Of a stretch of 64,000 nt of DNA, positions 50,718 through 59,062 are shown in pieces. Each line of letters opens with the position of its first letter. Within the stretch, counting starts at the first letter, position 1. Source of the stretch: Paraburkholderia sp. SG-MS1 (lineage in GTDB: Bacteria; Pseudomonadota; Gammaproteobacteria; Burkholderiales; Burkholderiaceae); the NCBI RefSeq assembly GCF_012275575.1, contig NZ_NPIH01000274.1, positions 146,564-210,563 of the forward strand, in the 5' to 3' direction. The position numbers and the translations under genes were made by a program. The notes beneath the pieces were generated by a model, which was not told the DNA's origin, did no database searches, and was given only the letters and a program-made list of their open reading frames with translations.

Positions 50718-52169
50718 ATGTCCGAGTGCCACTCGCCGACACGCCGCCGCGTGCTTCAATCGGCCGGCGCAATCGCCGCGTTGACGCTGTCTCCCGCGCG
50801 CCTGTTCGCCGCCGGCAATGCCGACGTGACCGGACGGCTCGCACACTACATGGTGTCGGCGCAAAGCACAGCACTCCCGGACGCGGTCGTGCTCGCCTGC
50901 AAGCACCGCATTCTCGACACCTTCGGCGCGATGGTATCGGGCTCGCGCATGAAGCCGGGCTCGATGGCGGTGAACTACGTGCACGGACTCGGCGGCGAGC
51001 CGCAAGCCTCGGTAATCGGCGCGGCGTTTCGCACCACGGCGATCAACGCCGCGCTCGCCAATGCGATGTGCGCGCACTCCGACGAGACCGACGACTTCGA
51101 GCCCGTCACCAAGGCGCATCCCGGCAGTTCGGTGGTGCCGGCCGCGCTGGCGCTGGGCGAGCGCGAAGGCAGCAGCGGCGAAGCGCTGATCCGCTCCGTG
51201 ACGCTCGGCTACGATCTCGCCTGCCGTCTGCTGATGGCGCTCGGCCCCGACCAGGTGCGCGGCTCGCATCGCAGCGCCGAGGGCACCGCGTCGACCTTCG
51301 GCGCGCTCGGCGCCGCGGCATCGCTCGCGAAACTGGATGAACTGCAAACGCGCTATGCGATTTCCTATTCCGCGCAGCAGGTCTCCGGCTTATGGAGTTG
51401 GGTGAAGGACAAGGACCACATCGAGAAAGCCTTCGACTTCGCGGGCATGGGCGCGCGCAACGGCGTGACGGCGGTCGACATGGCGAAGTCCGGTTTCACC
51501 GGCGTCTACGATGTGCTCGACGGCACCAACAATCTCTTCATTGCACTATCGGCCAGTCCGAAACCCGAAGCGATGCTCGACGGACTCGGCAGCCGCTTCT
51601 ACGTCACCGAAACGGCGATCAAGACGTACTCGGTCGGCTATCCGATCCAGTCTCCGCTCGACGCACTCCTCACCTTGCGCAAGCAATACGGCCTGACGCC
51701 GGACAACGTGCGCAGCATCCTCGTCAAGATTCCCACCGATGCCGAAGGCATTGTCGGCGACAGCGCGATGCCCGATGTCAATTGTCAGCATCTCGTGGCG
51801 CTCGCGCTCGTCAAAGGGGCGGTCTCGTTTGCCGACAGTCACGACGTCGCGCTGATGCACGATCCGCGCATTCTCGCGCAGCGTGCGAAGGTTATCGTGA
51901 CGCCGGACGCCGCGTTGATGGACCCGGCCGCGCCGCGTGGCGCGATCGTCGAAGTCACCCTGACCGATGGACGCAAGGTCGATCACTTCACCCGATTCCC
52001 CCCGGGCACCAAGGAGAACCCGTTGAACACGGAAGCCGTCAACGCGAAGGCGCGCGATCTGATGGCGCCGGTTCTCGGTGAGCGCAAGACGGAGCAGCTT
52101 ATCGAACAGATCAACAAGCTGGAAACCGTCGACAACGTGCGGCAGTTGCGCCCGTTGTTCACGGTGTGA
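50718..52169 (+). CDS. MmgE/PrpD family protein with Tat signal
   Basis: A 483-residue member of the MmgE/PrpD family (2-methylcitrate dehydratase, cis-aconitate decarboxylase and relatives). Unlike classical members it starts with a twin-arginine signal (SPTRRRVLQSAGAIAAL, cleavage near RLFAAG), so it is probably exported folded. Core motifs: HRILDTFGAMVSGS, NAALANAMCAHSDETDDFEP (Asp/His region), GYDLACRLLMALG, HRSAEGTASTFGALGAAASL and TYSVGYPIQSPLDALLTLRK. AAGGAA six nt upstream of ATG. It is divergent from gntR and next to the ring-cleavage cluster. Substrate unknown. Confidence 0.88.
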   Translation: MSECHSPTRRRVLQSAGAIAALTLSPARLFAAGNADVTGRLAHYMVSAQSTALPDAVVLACKHRILDTFGAMVSGSRMKPGSMAVNYVHGLGGEPQASVIGAAFRTTAINAALANAMCAHSDETDDFEPVTKAHPGSSVVPAALALGEREGSSGEALIRSVTLGYDLACRLLMALGPDQVRGSHRSAEGTASTFGALGAAASLAKLDELQTRYAISYSAQQVSGLWSWVKDKDHIEKAFDFAGMGARNGVTAVDMAKSGFTGVYDVLDGTNNLFIALSASPKPEAMLDGLGSRFYVTETAIKTYSVGYPIQSPLDALLTLRKQYGLTPDNVRSILVKIPTDAEGIVGDSAMPDVNCQHLVALALVKGAVSFADSHDVALMHDPRILAQRAKVIVTPDAALMDPAAPRGAIVEVTLTDGRKVDHFTRFPPGTKENPLNTEAVNAKARDLMAPVLGERKTEQLIEQINKLETVDNVRQLRPLFTV

Positions 52170-52215
52170 TCGAGCGGTGCACGGGAAGCGTAAGGGCGAG
52201 CGCGCCGCAATGCAA

Positions 52216-52255
52216 AAAGGCTTGCTTCACCGGTCCTCCGGTGAAGCAAGCCTTT
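52216..52255. terminator. Very strong bidirectional terminator
   Basis: A perfect 18-bp stem (52216-52233 with 52238-52255, core GGCTTGCTTCACCGG) with a TCCT tetraloop, flanked by AAAAA on the left and TTT on the right. It lies between the convergent MmgE/PrpD and DUF4148 genes and can serve both. Confidence 0.93.
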
Positions 52256-52310
52256 CGTGTTCGATGCAGCGTTGGCCCCGGCGCGAGACGTACGCTCGCG
52301 CCGTCGCCGA

Positions 52311-52637
52311 TCAATGACCGTAGTGGACGACCGGCGCCGAATACGAGCTCGACTGCGCATCGGCGCGACTGCCGGCTTGCGACGAACCTTGGCTTGCCGA
52401 ACCATAACCGCTGGTTTGGGCGGTGGCGTTTTGAGCTGCGACGCGCGCTTCGGCCGCCTGAATGTTCGCCGGATAATCGTCGGCGTCCGCGCTGGCCGGG
52501 TCATAGCCGGCCTTTTCCAGTTGGACCAGTTCGGCGCGCACCTGGGCACGAGTGACCGGCTGGTTGGATTGAGCAAACGCGGCAAGTGGCGCGGCAATGA
52601 GAGCGGCGATGACCGCGGCTTCGATCAGCGATTTCAT
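52311..52637 (-). CDS. DUF4148 family exported small protein (second copy)
   Basis: A 108-residue protein with a Sec signal (MKSLIEAAVIAALIAAPLAA, cleavage after FAQ) and the DUF4148 core TRAQVRAELVQLEKAGYDPA, then DYPANIQAAEARVAAQ. The C-terminal third is Ser/Gln/Gly/Tyr-rich and low complexity. Both DUF4148 proteins here share the SNQ/SNS start of the mature chain. GGAG and AGGA precede ATG at 52637. Function unknown. Confidence 0.87.
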   Translation of the reverse strand: MKSLIEAAVIAALIAAPLAAFAQSNQPVTRAQVRAELVQLEKAGYDPASADADDYPANIQAAEARVAAQNATAQTSGYGSASQGSSQAGSRADAQSSSYSAPVVHYGH

Positions 52638-52909
52638 GATTCCTACTCCAGAGATTGTCTTGCAGCGCTGGCGACCTGTGGGTTCGGCAGCGAATGTAGA
52701 GAGTTTAGGAGTCAGGAGACCTAGGGTAAACACCTAAATTAAATATTCACTGTTGCGTGAGGCAACACAAATGGGCCGTCGTGTGCGGTTTTGCGCCCGT
52801 GGACTAAACTGACGACGCCGACCGCGCCAGGATGCACGGCCGGTCGGACCGCACAGCGCGAGCGGGCGCACCTTCAAACCCGATGCATTCGAATGACGGA
52901 GACCATTCC

Positions 52910-53428
52910 ATGCCGCAACAGGCTGCTTTGCCCTGCTATCGCAATGTCGTGCGGTCCGAATGGGTCGATTACAACGGGCATTTGCGCGATGCGTTCTACA
53001 TGCTGCTTTTCAGCTTCGCGACCGATTCACTGATCGACCTGATCGGTTTGCCCGACGCGGAGCGCAAAGCGCGGCGACGTTCGATCTACACGCTCGAAGC
53101 GCACGTCAGCTATCTGCATGAAATCAAGGAAGGCGCACCGGTTCGCGTCGACCTGCGCGTGCTCGCGCATGATGCGAAGCGGCTGCACCTGTACCTCGAA
53201 ATGTGGAGCGGTCATGACGGCGCGCCGGTCGCCGCGGGCGAGCAGATGTTGCTGCACGTCGATACCAGCGGGCCGCGCGCTGCAGCGTTCGACCCCGACG
53301 TCGAAACCCGCCTGCGGAAACTGGCGGACACCCACGCGCTGTTGCCGCCGCCAAGGTTCGCGGGACGCGTGATCGGCTTATCCGGCGGCACGCGGCGCAC
53401 TGGGAGTGAACCAGACTTGCGGCGTTGA
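52910..53428 (+). CDS. Betainyl-CoA-type thioesterase
   Basis: A 172-residue hotdog-fold thioesterase of the 4-hydroxybenzoyl-CoA thioesterase type. It begins YRNVVRSEWVDYNGHLRDAF, the catalytic region with Asp in WVDYNGH, and has IYTLEAHVSYLHEI and EQMLLHVDT. It resembles the betainyl-CoA thioesterase of carnitine degradation, but no carnitine genes are nearby, so the substrate is uncertain. Start 52910 is chosen by GGAG eight nt upstream; ATGs at 52883 and 52832 are open alternatives. It is monocistronic. Confidence 0.8.
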   Translation: MPQQAALPCYRNVVRSEWVDYNGHLRDAFYMLLFSFATDSLIDLIGLPDAERKARRRSIYTLEAHVSYLHEIKEGAPVRVDLRVLAHDAKRLHLYLEMWSGHDGAPVAAGEQMLLHVDTSGPRAAAFDPDVETRLRKLADTHALLPPPRFAGRVIGLSGGTRRTGSEPDLRR

Positions 53429-53561
53429 TCGAAAGGTCGCCTCGATCTACCCGCAGCCGCGCTTTTTGTGCGCAACCGCAGTGCTAGCGGGATTCAGCAT
53501 GCAAACGCGTGTGCGCCGATGGAACCCACCGTCAGCGAGCTCCAACGCTCGACACCGCGCG

Positions 53562-54992
53562 TCAATGCCAGCGCCCGGCGCGCGGCGGCGGCGCGCGTAG
53601 CGCGCGATCAGCTGGCGTGCCGGGAACCGGCAGCCGTATCGTGAAGGTGGTATGCGCGCCTTGCGTCGAGCTGCATTTGATACTCCCGCCCAGCATGAGC
53701 GCCGCGCGACGGCAGAAGGCCAGCCCCATGCCCGCGCCGCTGCCGTGACGCTTGGTCGAGAAGAAGGCGTCGAAGATATACGGCAGCACATCGGGGGCGA
53801 TGCCCGGTCCCGTGTCGCGGAACTGCACTACGCAGAAGTTCTGATCCTGAGCGGCACTGATCATGATCCGGCCCGCGCCTTTAGCGCGAATCGCGTGCAA
53901 CGCGTTCTTCACCAGGTTGAACAGGATGAAGACCACCACCGTATCCGAGCCCGAAAACCTCAGCGCCGGATCGATCTGCACGACGCTCACGCGCGCACGT
54001 TCGTCGCCGCGAAACGGATAACGTTCCAGCGCCGACGCCACACATTGCTGCACGGAATGCGCACTGAAGCGGCTGCGGTCCAGGCGCTCGAGCGTAAACG
54101 ACGCGAGCATCATGTCGACCATCGCGCTGGTGCCCGACACCTCGCGCCGGATTGCTGCGGCGAGCTGGCCGATACGCTCGAACTGCCCCGGTTGCAGGTG
54201 CTCGTCATGCGGGCCGTGCGTGGCCGGCATCCGTTGACCGTTGGACATCTGCGTCCAGACGTCGGCGATTTCGTCGGCGTGCAGGCCGATGGTCGCGAGC
54301 GGCGTCGTGAACTCGTGTGCGATGGTGGCCGCCAGCGCATACGGGTGGATCAGGTGATAACGGACGATCATGAGCGCGAGCAACCCCAGGCTGAGCGCGA
54401 TGAACAGCACGCCCGGCGGATAGAACCCATAGCCGTAGTTGACCGCGTAATCGACCGCCGCGAACGAGTACAGGCACAGGTTCGCGAAGCACAGATCGAG
54501 ACGCCTGCGCGCTTCGCCGCGGGCGTGCTTGCGCGCCGCGAGCAGAATCTGCGCGCAGCGCCCGGCGAGCACCATCGTCTGCACGACATGCAACGGATGC
54601 AGCGGCCCCGCGACCGGATAGAAACCGAAGAAGTGGGCCTGATAGCCCGCAATCACTTCGTGGCCGGGCAATAGCGCGGCCAGCACCAGACACAGGCCAT
54701 ACGAGGCGAACAGAAGCGGCTGCTCACGCCGCCGCGCCGCCACCTCGATGACGAAGTGATAAAACGTGGTGGGCAGAAAGAGAATGAACAGATAGCCCAG
54801 CCTGACCAGCACGCCGGCGAGCTGGGGGTTGTCGGTCTGGAACAGCAGCGTCCACGTGCCCTGCCATGCAAAGGTCGCCGCGCACATCAGCAGAAACGGC
54901 CCGGACAGCCGCGTGATTCCCTGGGTGACGAACACGTATAGCCCGAACACCACGAACAGCGCGGCCACGAAAGCTGTGGGAATGGCGTACAT
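53562..54992 (-). CDS. Multi-pass membrane histidine kinase
   Basis: A 476-residue kinase with about seven transmembrane helices in residues 1-225 and no large periplasmic domain, so the sensor is probably the membrane part. The H-box is IAHEFTTPLATIGLHADEIA. A variable stretch follows, then HATPase motifs (FNLVKNALHAI, DTGPGIAPDVL, GAGMGLAFCRRA). The layout recalls CqsS/LqsS-type kinases that sense alpha-hydroxyketones, but no synthase gene is here. ATG at 54992 is preferred; a TTG at 55001 is open. It follows its response regulator by 23 bp. Confidence 0.85.
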   Translation of the reverse strand: MYAIPTAFVAALFVVFGLYVFVTQGITRLSGPFLLMCAATFAWQGTWTLLFQTDNPQLAGVLVRLGYLFILFLPTTFYHFVIEVAARRREQPLLFASYGLCLVLAALLPGHEVIAGYQAHFFGFYPVAGPLHPLHVVQTMVLAGRCAQILLAARKHARGEARRRLDLCFANLCLYSFAAVDYAVNYGYGFYPPGVLFIALSLGLLALMIVRYHLIHPYALAATIAHEFTTPLATIGLHADEIADVWTQMSNGQRMPATHGPHDEHLQPGQFERIGQLAAAIRREVSGTSAMVDMMLASFTLERLDRSRFSAHSVQQCVASALERYPFRGDERARVSVVQIDPALRFSGSDTVVVFILFNLVKNALHAIRAKGAGRIMISAAQDQNFCVVQFRDTGPGIAPDVLPYIFDAFFSTKRHGSGAGMGLAFCRRAALMLGGSIKCSSTQGAHTTFTIRLPVPGTPADRALRAPPPRAGRWH

Positions 54993-55015
54993 GTGGCTCA
55001 ACCTGTCGGCCGGCT

Positions 55016-55978
55016 TCAGCGATTGCGCTCACTCCGCCATTGCGAGAACGTCACGAGATCCAGACCCACCTCGGCCGGATCGATGCGGGTCCAGCCATAG
55101 AACGCGTCGTCCCAGCCAGGGATGCCGCGCGGCGTGAGCTTGACGAATTCCATGCCGCCGCGGTAGGCGAGGTCGGGCCAGAAGAGCGGCATCACCTCGC
55201 GCACCGCCAGTTGCCGCAGCAGTTCGGCCGGGCCGCCCTCGTCGGCCACGATCTCGCCCTGCGAGATCCAGTCGTTCTCGGCCCACGCGACGAACACGCT
55301 CGGGTTGCCGGCGCGATCGAACATCAGAATCGCGTTCTGCTCCGGACGCCAGTAATACTCGACGATGCCTTCAGCGGCCACCACCTCGTCGATCACCTTG
55401 CGCGTGCGCGGATCGCAATACGTCATGCCGTTCTCGCCCAATGCGAGCCAGCCCGATTCCGAGCAATGCCGGTTGCGCGCATCCTTCAGGAAATAGGCTA
55501 GCCGGTTGGCCGAATCCGCATCCGTTTTGCGCAAATACAGGTCGACGATGCCGGCGTTGAACGCCTTGACCGCGACGATCTCGTTCGCGACGCCGGTCAG
55601 CAGCACTTTCGCGCAGCGCAGGTGAGAGATCGACGAAAGGAATTCGACGCCGTTCATGCCCGGCATGTCGTAGTCCACGACGACGGCCGCCACTTCCTCG
55701 AAACGGGAAGCCCGCGCGACGATATCGCGCTCGGAGGAAGTCTCGACGAATCGCTCGACGCCCGGCTCGCTCAGGCACGCCGACGCCGACGCGAACTCCA
55801 GCGAATTCTCGCGCGCGTGGTGACGGATGAAATTGAGCGCGGCTTGGGGCCGCGTGAAAAACAGATTGGTGGAAGTGTCCGGAAAGAACCGGCGCAGGGC
55901 ATCGAGGTAGCTGTCGTTGTCGTCGACGAAAACAACCGTTGCCGGATAGAAAACAGGGGGTCGAATAAAGTTGTTCAT
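55016..55978 (-). CDS. Response regulator with receiver insertion and unknown C-terminal domain
   Basis: A 320-residue protein with an N-terminal receiver domain. Acidic residues are Asp19-Asp20 (VVFVDDNDSYLDALRRFF) and the phospho-acceptor is Asp102 (VVDYDMPGMNGVEFL), about 45 residues later than usual because of an insertion at ~55-95. The switch Thr is in VLLTGVAN and Lys in LYLRKTDADS. The C-terminal ~130 residues (MTYCDPRTRKVIDEVV onward) are not a known DNA-binding or enzymatic domain to me. It is co-transcribed with the membrane kinase. Length recalls LqsR, but this link is weak. Confidence 0.8.
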   Translation of the reverse strand: MNNFIRPPVFYPATVVFVDDNDSYLDALRRFFPDTSTNLFFTRPQAALNFIRHHARENSLEFASASACLSEPGVERFVETSSERDIVARASRFEEVAAVVVDYDMPGMNGVEFLSSISHLRCAKVLLTGVANEIVAVKAFNAGIVDLYLRKTDADSANRLAYFLKDARNRHCSESGWLALGENGMTYCDPRTRKVIDEVVAAEGIVEYYWRPEQNAILMFDRAGNPSVFVAWAENDWISQGEIVADEGGPAELLRQLAVREVMPLFWPDLAYRGGMEFVKLTPRGIPGWDDAFYGWTRIDPAEVGLDLVTFSQWRSERNR

Positions 55979-56519
55979 TTTTCACGTGGTCCGTCACGTC
56001 GCCGCCGTCGCACCCCGAGGCAAGCCGGCTGGCCGGCGCGAAGGCCTGGCCGAGCGGCGTGCCGGAATGCGACGGCCCTGGGCACGACAGGCGGTCGATG
56101 CTTCGCCCGTGAGCCGCATGGTCAGCGCGTTGTTTTTGCCGTTGCCGGTCGCAGCAAATTCACAAGGGAACCGGCCGACGCCCTTTTGGGCACCCGAGTG
56201 CGGAGCTTCGGATGCGGGCTGACAGGCCGGTTCCCTGTTGAACCGTATAGTACAGGGCTCTTTGCCTGGCGGTGCAAACTTCCATCGCAGTGCAGCGAAA
56301 GCGCACACATCGACTGCACGAGGGGCGACCCGGTCCGAACCGGAAAAACGCTGCGGCGCAGCCGAAGAGCCGGAGCCCGTCTGCTCACGCCCTGCGACCT
56401 GGCCCGTTCAAGGTCCATTCAGACATCAGCCATCGCCAACTCGCGCAGCGAACGGTCGTTCGCAGAGCAGTCGTTTATCATCGACTGTTTACAGTTCCTG
56501 ACTTATCCGTTGGTTAAAT
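55979..56519. other. 541-bp intergenic region with large inverted repeat
   Basis: It separates the response regulator (minus) from the Ala/Pro-rich protein gene (plus). No gene with an SD is present. It contains the inverted repeat at 56165-56236, a TATAGT box at 56245-56250 and an AT-rich end before 56520. Confidence 0.5.
56165..56236. repeat. Inverted repeat with internal hairpins, possible structured RNA
   Basis: AGGGAACCGGCC (56165-56176) pairs perfectly with GGCCGGTTCCCT (56225-56236). Within the 48-nt interior are GCCC-TTTT-GGGC and a CCCG/CGGG hairpin. The folding is three-way-junction-like. It could be a regulatory RNA, a leader element or a protein-binding cruciform. No known riboswitch consensus was recognised. 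Confidence 0.5.
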
Positions 56520-57278
56520 ATGACGAATACCGGCAAGGTGTTGATAATCGGCCTGCTCGTGATCGACGTAGGCGTCGCCGGCTATCTGCTTTTCCCTAAG
56601 GAAGAAGAACGGGCGCCGACGGCAACCGGTGAGGTGATCGCCAGCACCAGCATGGCGGCAGCGGACCAGGCGCGCGCCAGTGAAACTCATGTGGCGGCGG
56701 GAACGGTGGTTCGCACTCTCCCCGACGGCACTGGTTCGAACAAGCTCGCGGCGGTGACGCCGGCGGCGCCTGCCGCACCCGCGACCACGGCTGCCGCTAT
56801 GGCAGCTACGACGCTTGCCCCTGGCGTGGCGGCCACGCCGGTGGCGCCTGTGCCGCCAGCGGCGGCTCCTAGCCCTCCCACGCCCGCCATGGCTGCGACG
56901 CCCAGTACACCCCCCACCACCCGGCAAGCCGCGAACGGCTCACAGTCGGCCACCCGCACGGTCGTCGCTTCGACCGATGTCCAGCCAGCCGCGCGGACGA
57001 AGTCGAAGCCCGCCCCGCGCGTTGAACAGACGCGCGGGCGCAAGCATGACGACTCGCGCCGGCGCGGCTCGAACCAGGTTTCGGCGGCGCTGACGGCGCA
57101 ACTCGTCAAGGAATCCGCCAAGCCCGATCCGTCGTTGCCGCTCCCACCGGCTGGCAGCAGCCACCTCGGCAAGAGTGACCGGAGTTTGAATGCGGTGTCA
57201 TCGGCGATGACCGATCAGTTGGTCAGGGAGTCCTCACGGGTGAATCTGTCGGCGCCCGCGCAATCGTATAAGCATTGA
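56520..57278 (+). CDS. Membrane-anchored Ala/Pro-rich protein
   Basis: A 252-residue protein with one N-terminal helix (residues ~7-25, VLIIGLLVIDVGVAGYLLF) and a long low-complexity Ala/Pro/Thr tail (residues 75-170). A motif is repeated near the end: VSAALTAQLVKESAK at ~187-201 and VSSAMTDQLVRESSR at ~226-240. Basic residues are concentrated in 160-183. It recalls no known family. The ATG at 56520 has only a weak SD. It may span the periplasm or be a structural spacer. Confidence 0.6.
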   Translation: MTNTGKVLIIGLLVIDVGVAGYLLFPKEEERAPTATGEVIASTSMAAADQARASETHVAAGTVVRTLPDGTGSNKLAAVTPAAPAAPATTAAAMAATTLAPGVAATPVAPVPPAAAPSPPTPAMAATPSTPPTTRQAANGSQSATRTVVASTDVQPAARTKSKPAPRVEQTRGRKHDDSRRRGSNQVSAALTAQLVKESAKPDPSLPLPPAGSSHLGKSDRSLNAVSSAMTDQLVRESSRVNLSAPAQSYKH

Positions 57279-57329
57279 AGCGGCGGGCGCGCGGCGTCCG
57301 CATGCGGCGCGCGCCTTCATGCCGTCGCG

Positions 57330-58004
57330 TCACGGCCGCGATGCGACTTCGTCCAGATGTTCCAGCAGATCGGCGGGATCGTCGTAGACCCGCAGCGCGC
57401 CCGCGCGTTCGAGTTCCTCGGTGCCGTATCCGCCCGACAGCAAGCCGACGCCGAGCGACCGGCAGCGCCGCGCGGCGAGCATGTCCCAGATGCTGTCGCC
57501 GACCACCACCGTGTGCTCGATCGACACGCCCAGGCGCTCTGCGGCCGCGATGAACAGGTCCGGGTCCGGCTTGGCGTATTTGACGTCGTCGCGCGTCACG
57601 ACGATGGCCTTAGCGGGGTCGACGCCGAGCGCTTCCAGATTGAGCGCGGCCGTCTCCATGCGTCCGCTGGTCGCCACCGCCCACGGCGTGCCGGCCTGCG
57701 TCAGCGCATCGAGCAACTCGCGCGCGCCAGGCAGCGGGCAAACCTGCGCACGCAGTCGCTGATAGGCCGCCGCGTGCGCATGACGCAGCCGCTCGCCGCG
57801 CTCGGCGCTGATTTCGCCATGCGTCTCGCGCAATAGCTGATTGGTGAACAAGCCGCCGCTCATGCCGATCTTGCGATGAATCCGCCACACCGACAGCGGG
57901 ATGCCTTCGCTGTCCAGCGCTTCTTTCCAGGCCAACACGTGCTGGTAGACGCTGTCGACGAGCGTGCCGTCGAGATCGAAAAGAAAGGATGTCTGGATTC
58001 GCAT
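57330..58004 (-). CDS. HAD-family phosphatase
   Basis: A 224-residue haloacid-dehalogenase-fold hydrolase of the phosphoglycolate phosphatase/beta-phosphoglucomutase subgroup. Motif I is FLFDLDGTLVDS (nucleophile Asp about residue 10), motif II AVATSGRME, motif III YAKPDPDLF and motif IV VVVGDSIWDML. The cap domain lies between I and II. GGAG six nt upstream fixes the start at 58004; frames opening to 58403 are not coding. Probable role: hydrolysis of a small sugar or glycolate phosphate. Confidence 0.92.
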   Translation of the reverse strand: MRIQTSFLFDLDGTLVDSVYQHVLAWKEALDSEGIPLSVWRIHRKIGMSGGLFTNQLLRETHGEISAERGERLRHAHAAAYQRLRAQVCPLPGARELLDALTQAGTPWAVATSGRMETAALNLEALGVDPAKAIVVTRDDVKYAKPDPDLFIAAAERLGVSIEHTVVVGDSIWDMLAARRCRSLGVGLLSGGYGTEELERAGALRVYDDPADLLEHLDEVASRP

Positions 58005-59062
58005 GGCAGGCTCCGGGGATGGCGGGTTCTGCCAATATGCCATGTATTCAGGACGGCACGAGCCTTGTGTGCCCTTTGGAGAACGGCTCCTGCTAAGAGA
58101 AGAGCGCGGCCGCTCCCACTCGTGCCCGCCTGCGCCGCGCATGCGCTCGACTCCCGCGCCAGCCCCAACTGTTTGCGCGATTCCACCCGGCCGTCCGGCA
58201 TGATCTGCGCGACCCGGGCCAGCGCGCGCCTCGGTCAGCCTTTTGCACCAAGCAGGTCTGACAAGCAGGTCTGACAAGCCGACGCCTCGCGCCCGGCGAG
58301 ATGATGACGCCGCTCTGTCCAGTCGAAAGAGTGCCATGCGATGCCATTCCGGCCGGCCCGTAACGCGCCGGATTGGGCCCGATCCCGCTGAACCATGCCG
58401 CACTGACCGGTGTGACCTCGACGTCTTGTCAGGCCCGGAGCCAGGTGATCGTGCAAATCAACGCATTGACACGCTCGCCGTGCGAAGTTTTGTTGCGTCC
58501 CTGCACGCGATCATTTCCTCATCGATCAAACACGAATTGCGCACGTTATTACATTGGCCTTTCCTTTTAATTTCAACGAAATGAATCGTCATTCAAGCCA
58601 ATGCACCACCATGCTGCCTTTGGACCCGGACGCCGGCCGGTATCGAAACCAATAACAAAATGCGCCTATCTCGCACATTCTGTCGCGTGAATCACACGTC
58701 GCCACTCCCGCCGCGCGCCGGAAAACGGTAAGCTTCGCCCCCTCGTTGTTCTTCTGAAGCCACACGGCTTTATTTTTTTCAACACCCCGATTATTTTCCG
58801 CACCATATGATTGGAGCGACGTTATTCCCGTCCCGACGAGGACGCGCTCATTCCGCTCATCGGGAAACCAGGCAATCGACCGGCTTGCACGCTTGCAAAG
58901 CCATTGCAACGGCGTTATTGCGCGTAATAAGCATCCATTCAATCACCTGAGTTTCGGCGATTCTCGCAACGACGGGTGGTAGACGCATGGCATGCGCGCG
59001 CGGCGTCGGTGAATAAAGCAACCAATTCCCCTCTAGCACTGTTTATTACGGAGCCAACAAGT
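58005..59062. other. 1.06-kb intergenic region upstream of porin
   Basis: No convincing gene. Its left half has a 13-bp direct repeat (AAGCAGGTCTGAC at 58250-58262 and 58263-58275). The right half (58560-59060) is clearly less GC-rich than the rest of the window, with TTTATTTTTTTC at 58770, two GCTTGCA copies near 58893, and TTATT-GCGCGT-AATAA at 58915-58930. It looks like a long regulated promoter and leader for the porin. A minus-strand frame at 58589-58942 is not supported. Confidence 0.5.

Noticed and set aside
58589..58942. 117-codon minus-strand frame in the porin leader
   Set aside because: No SD, no recognisable domain, and the region has promoter-like AT-richness.
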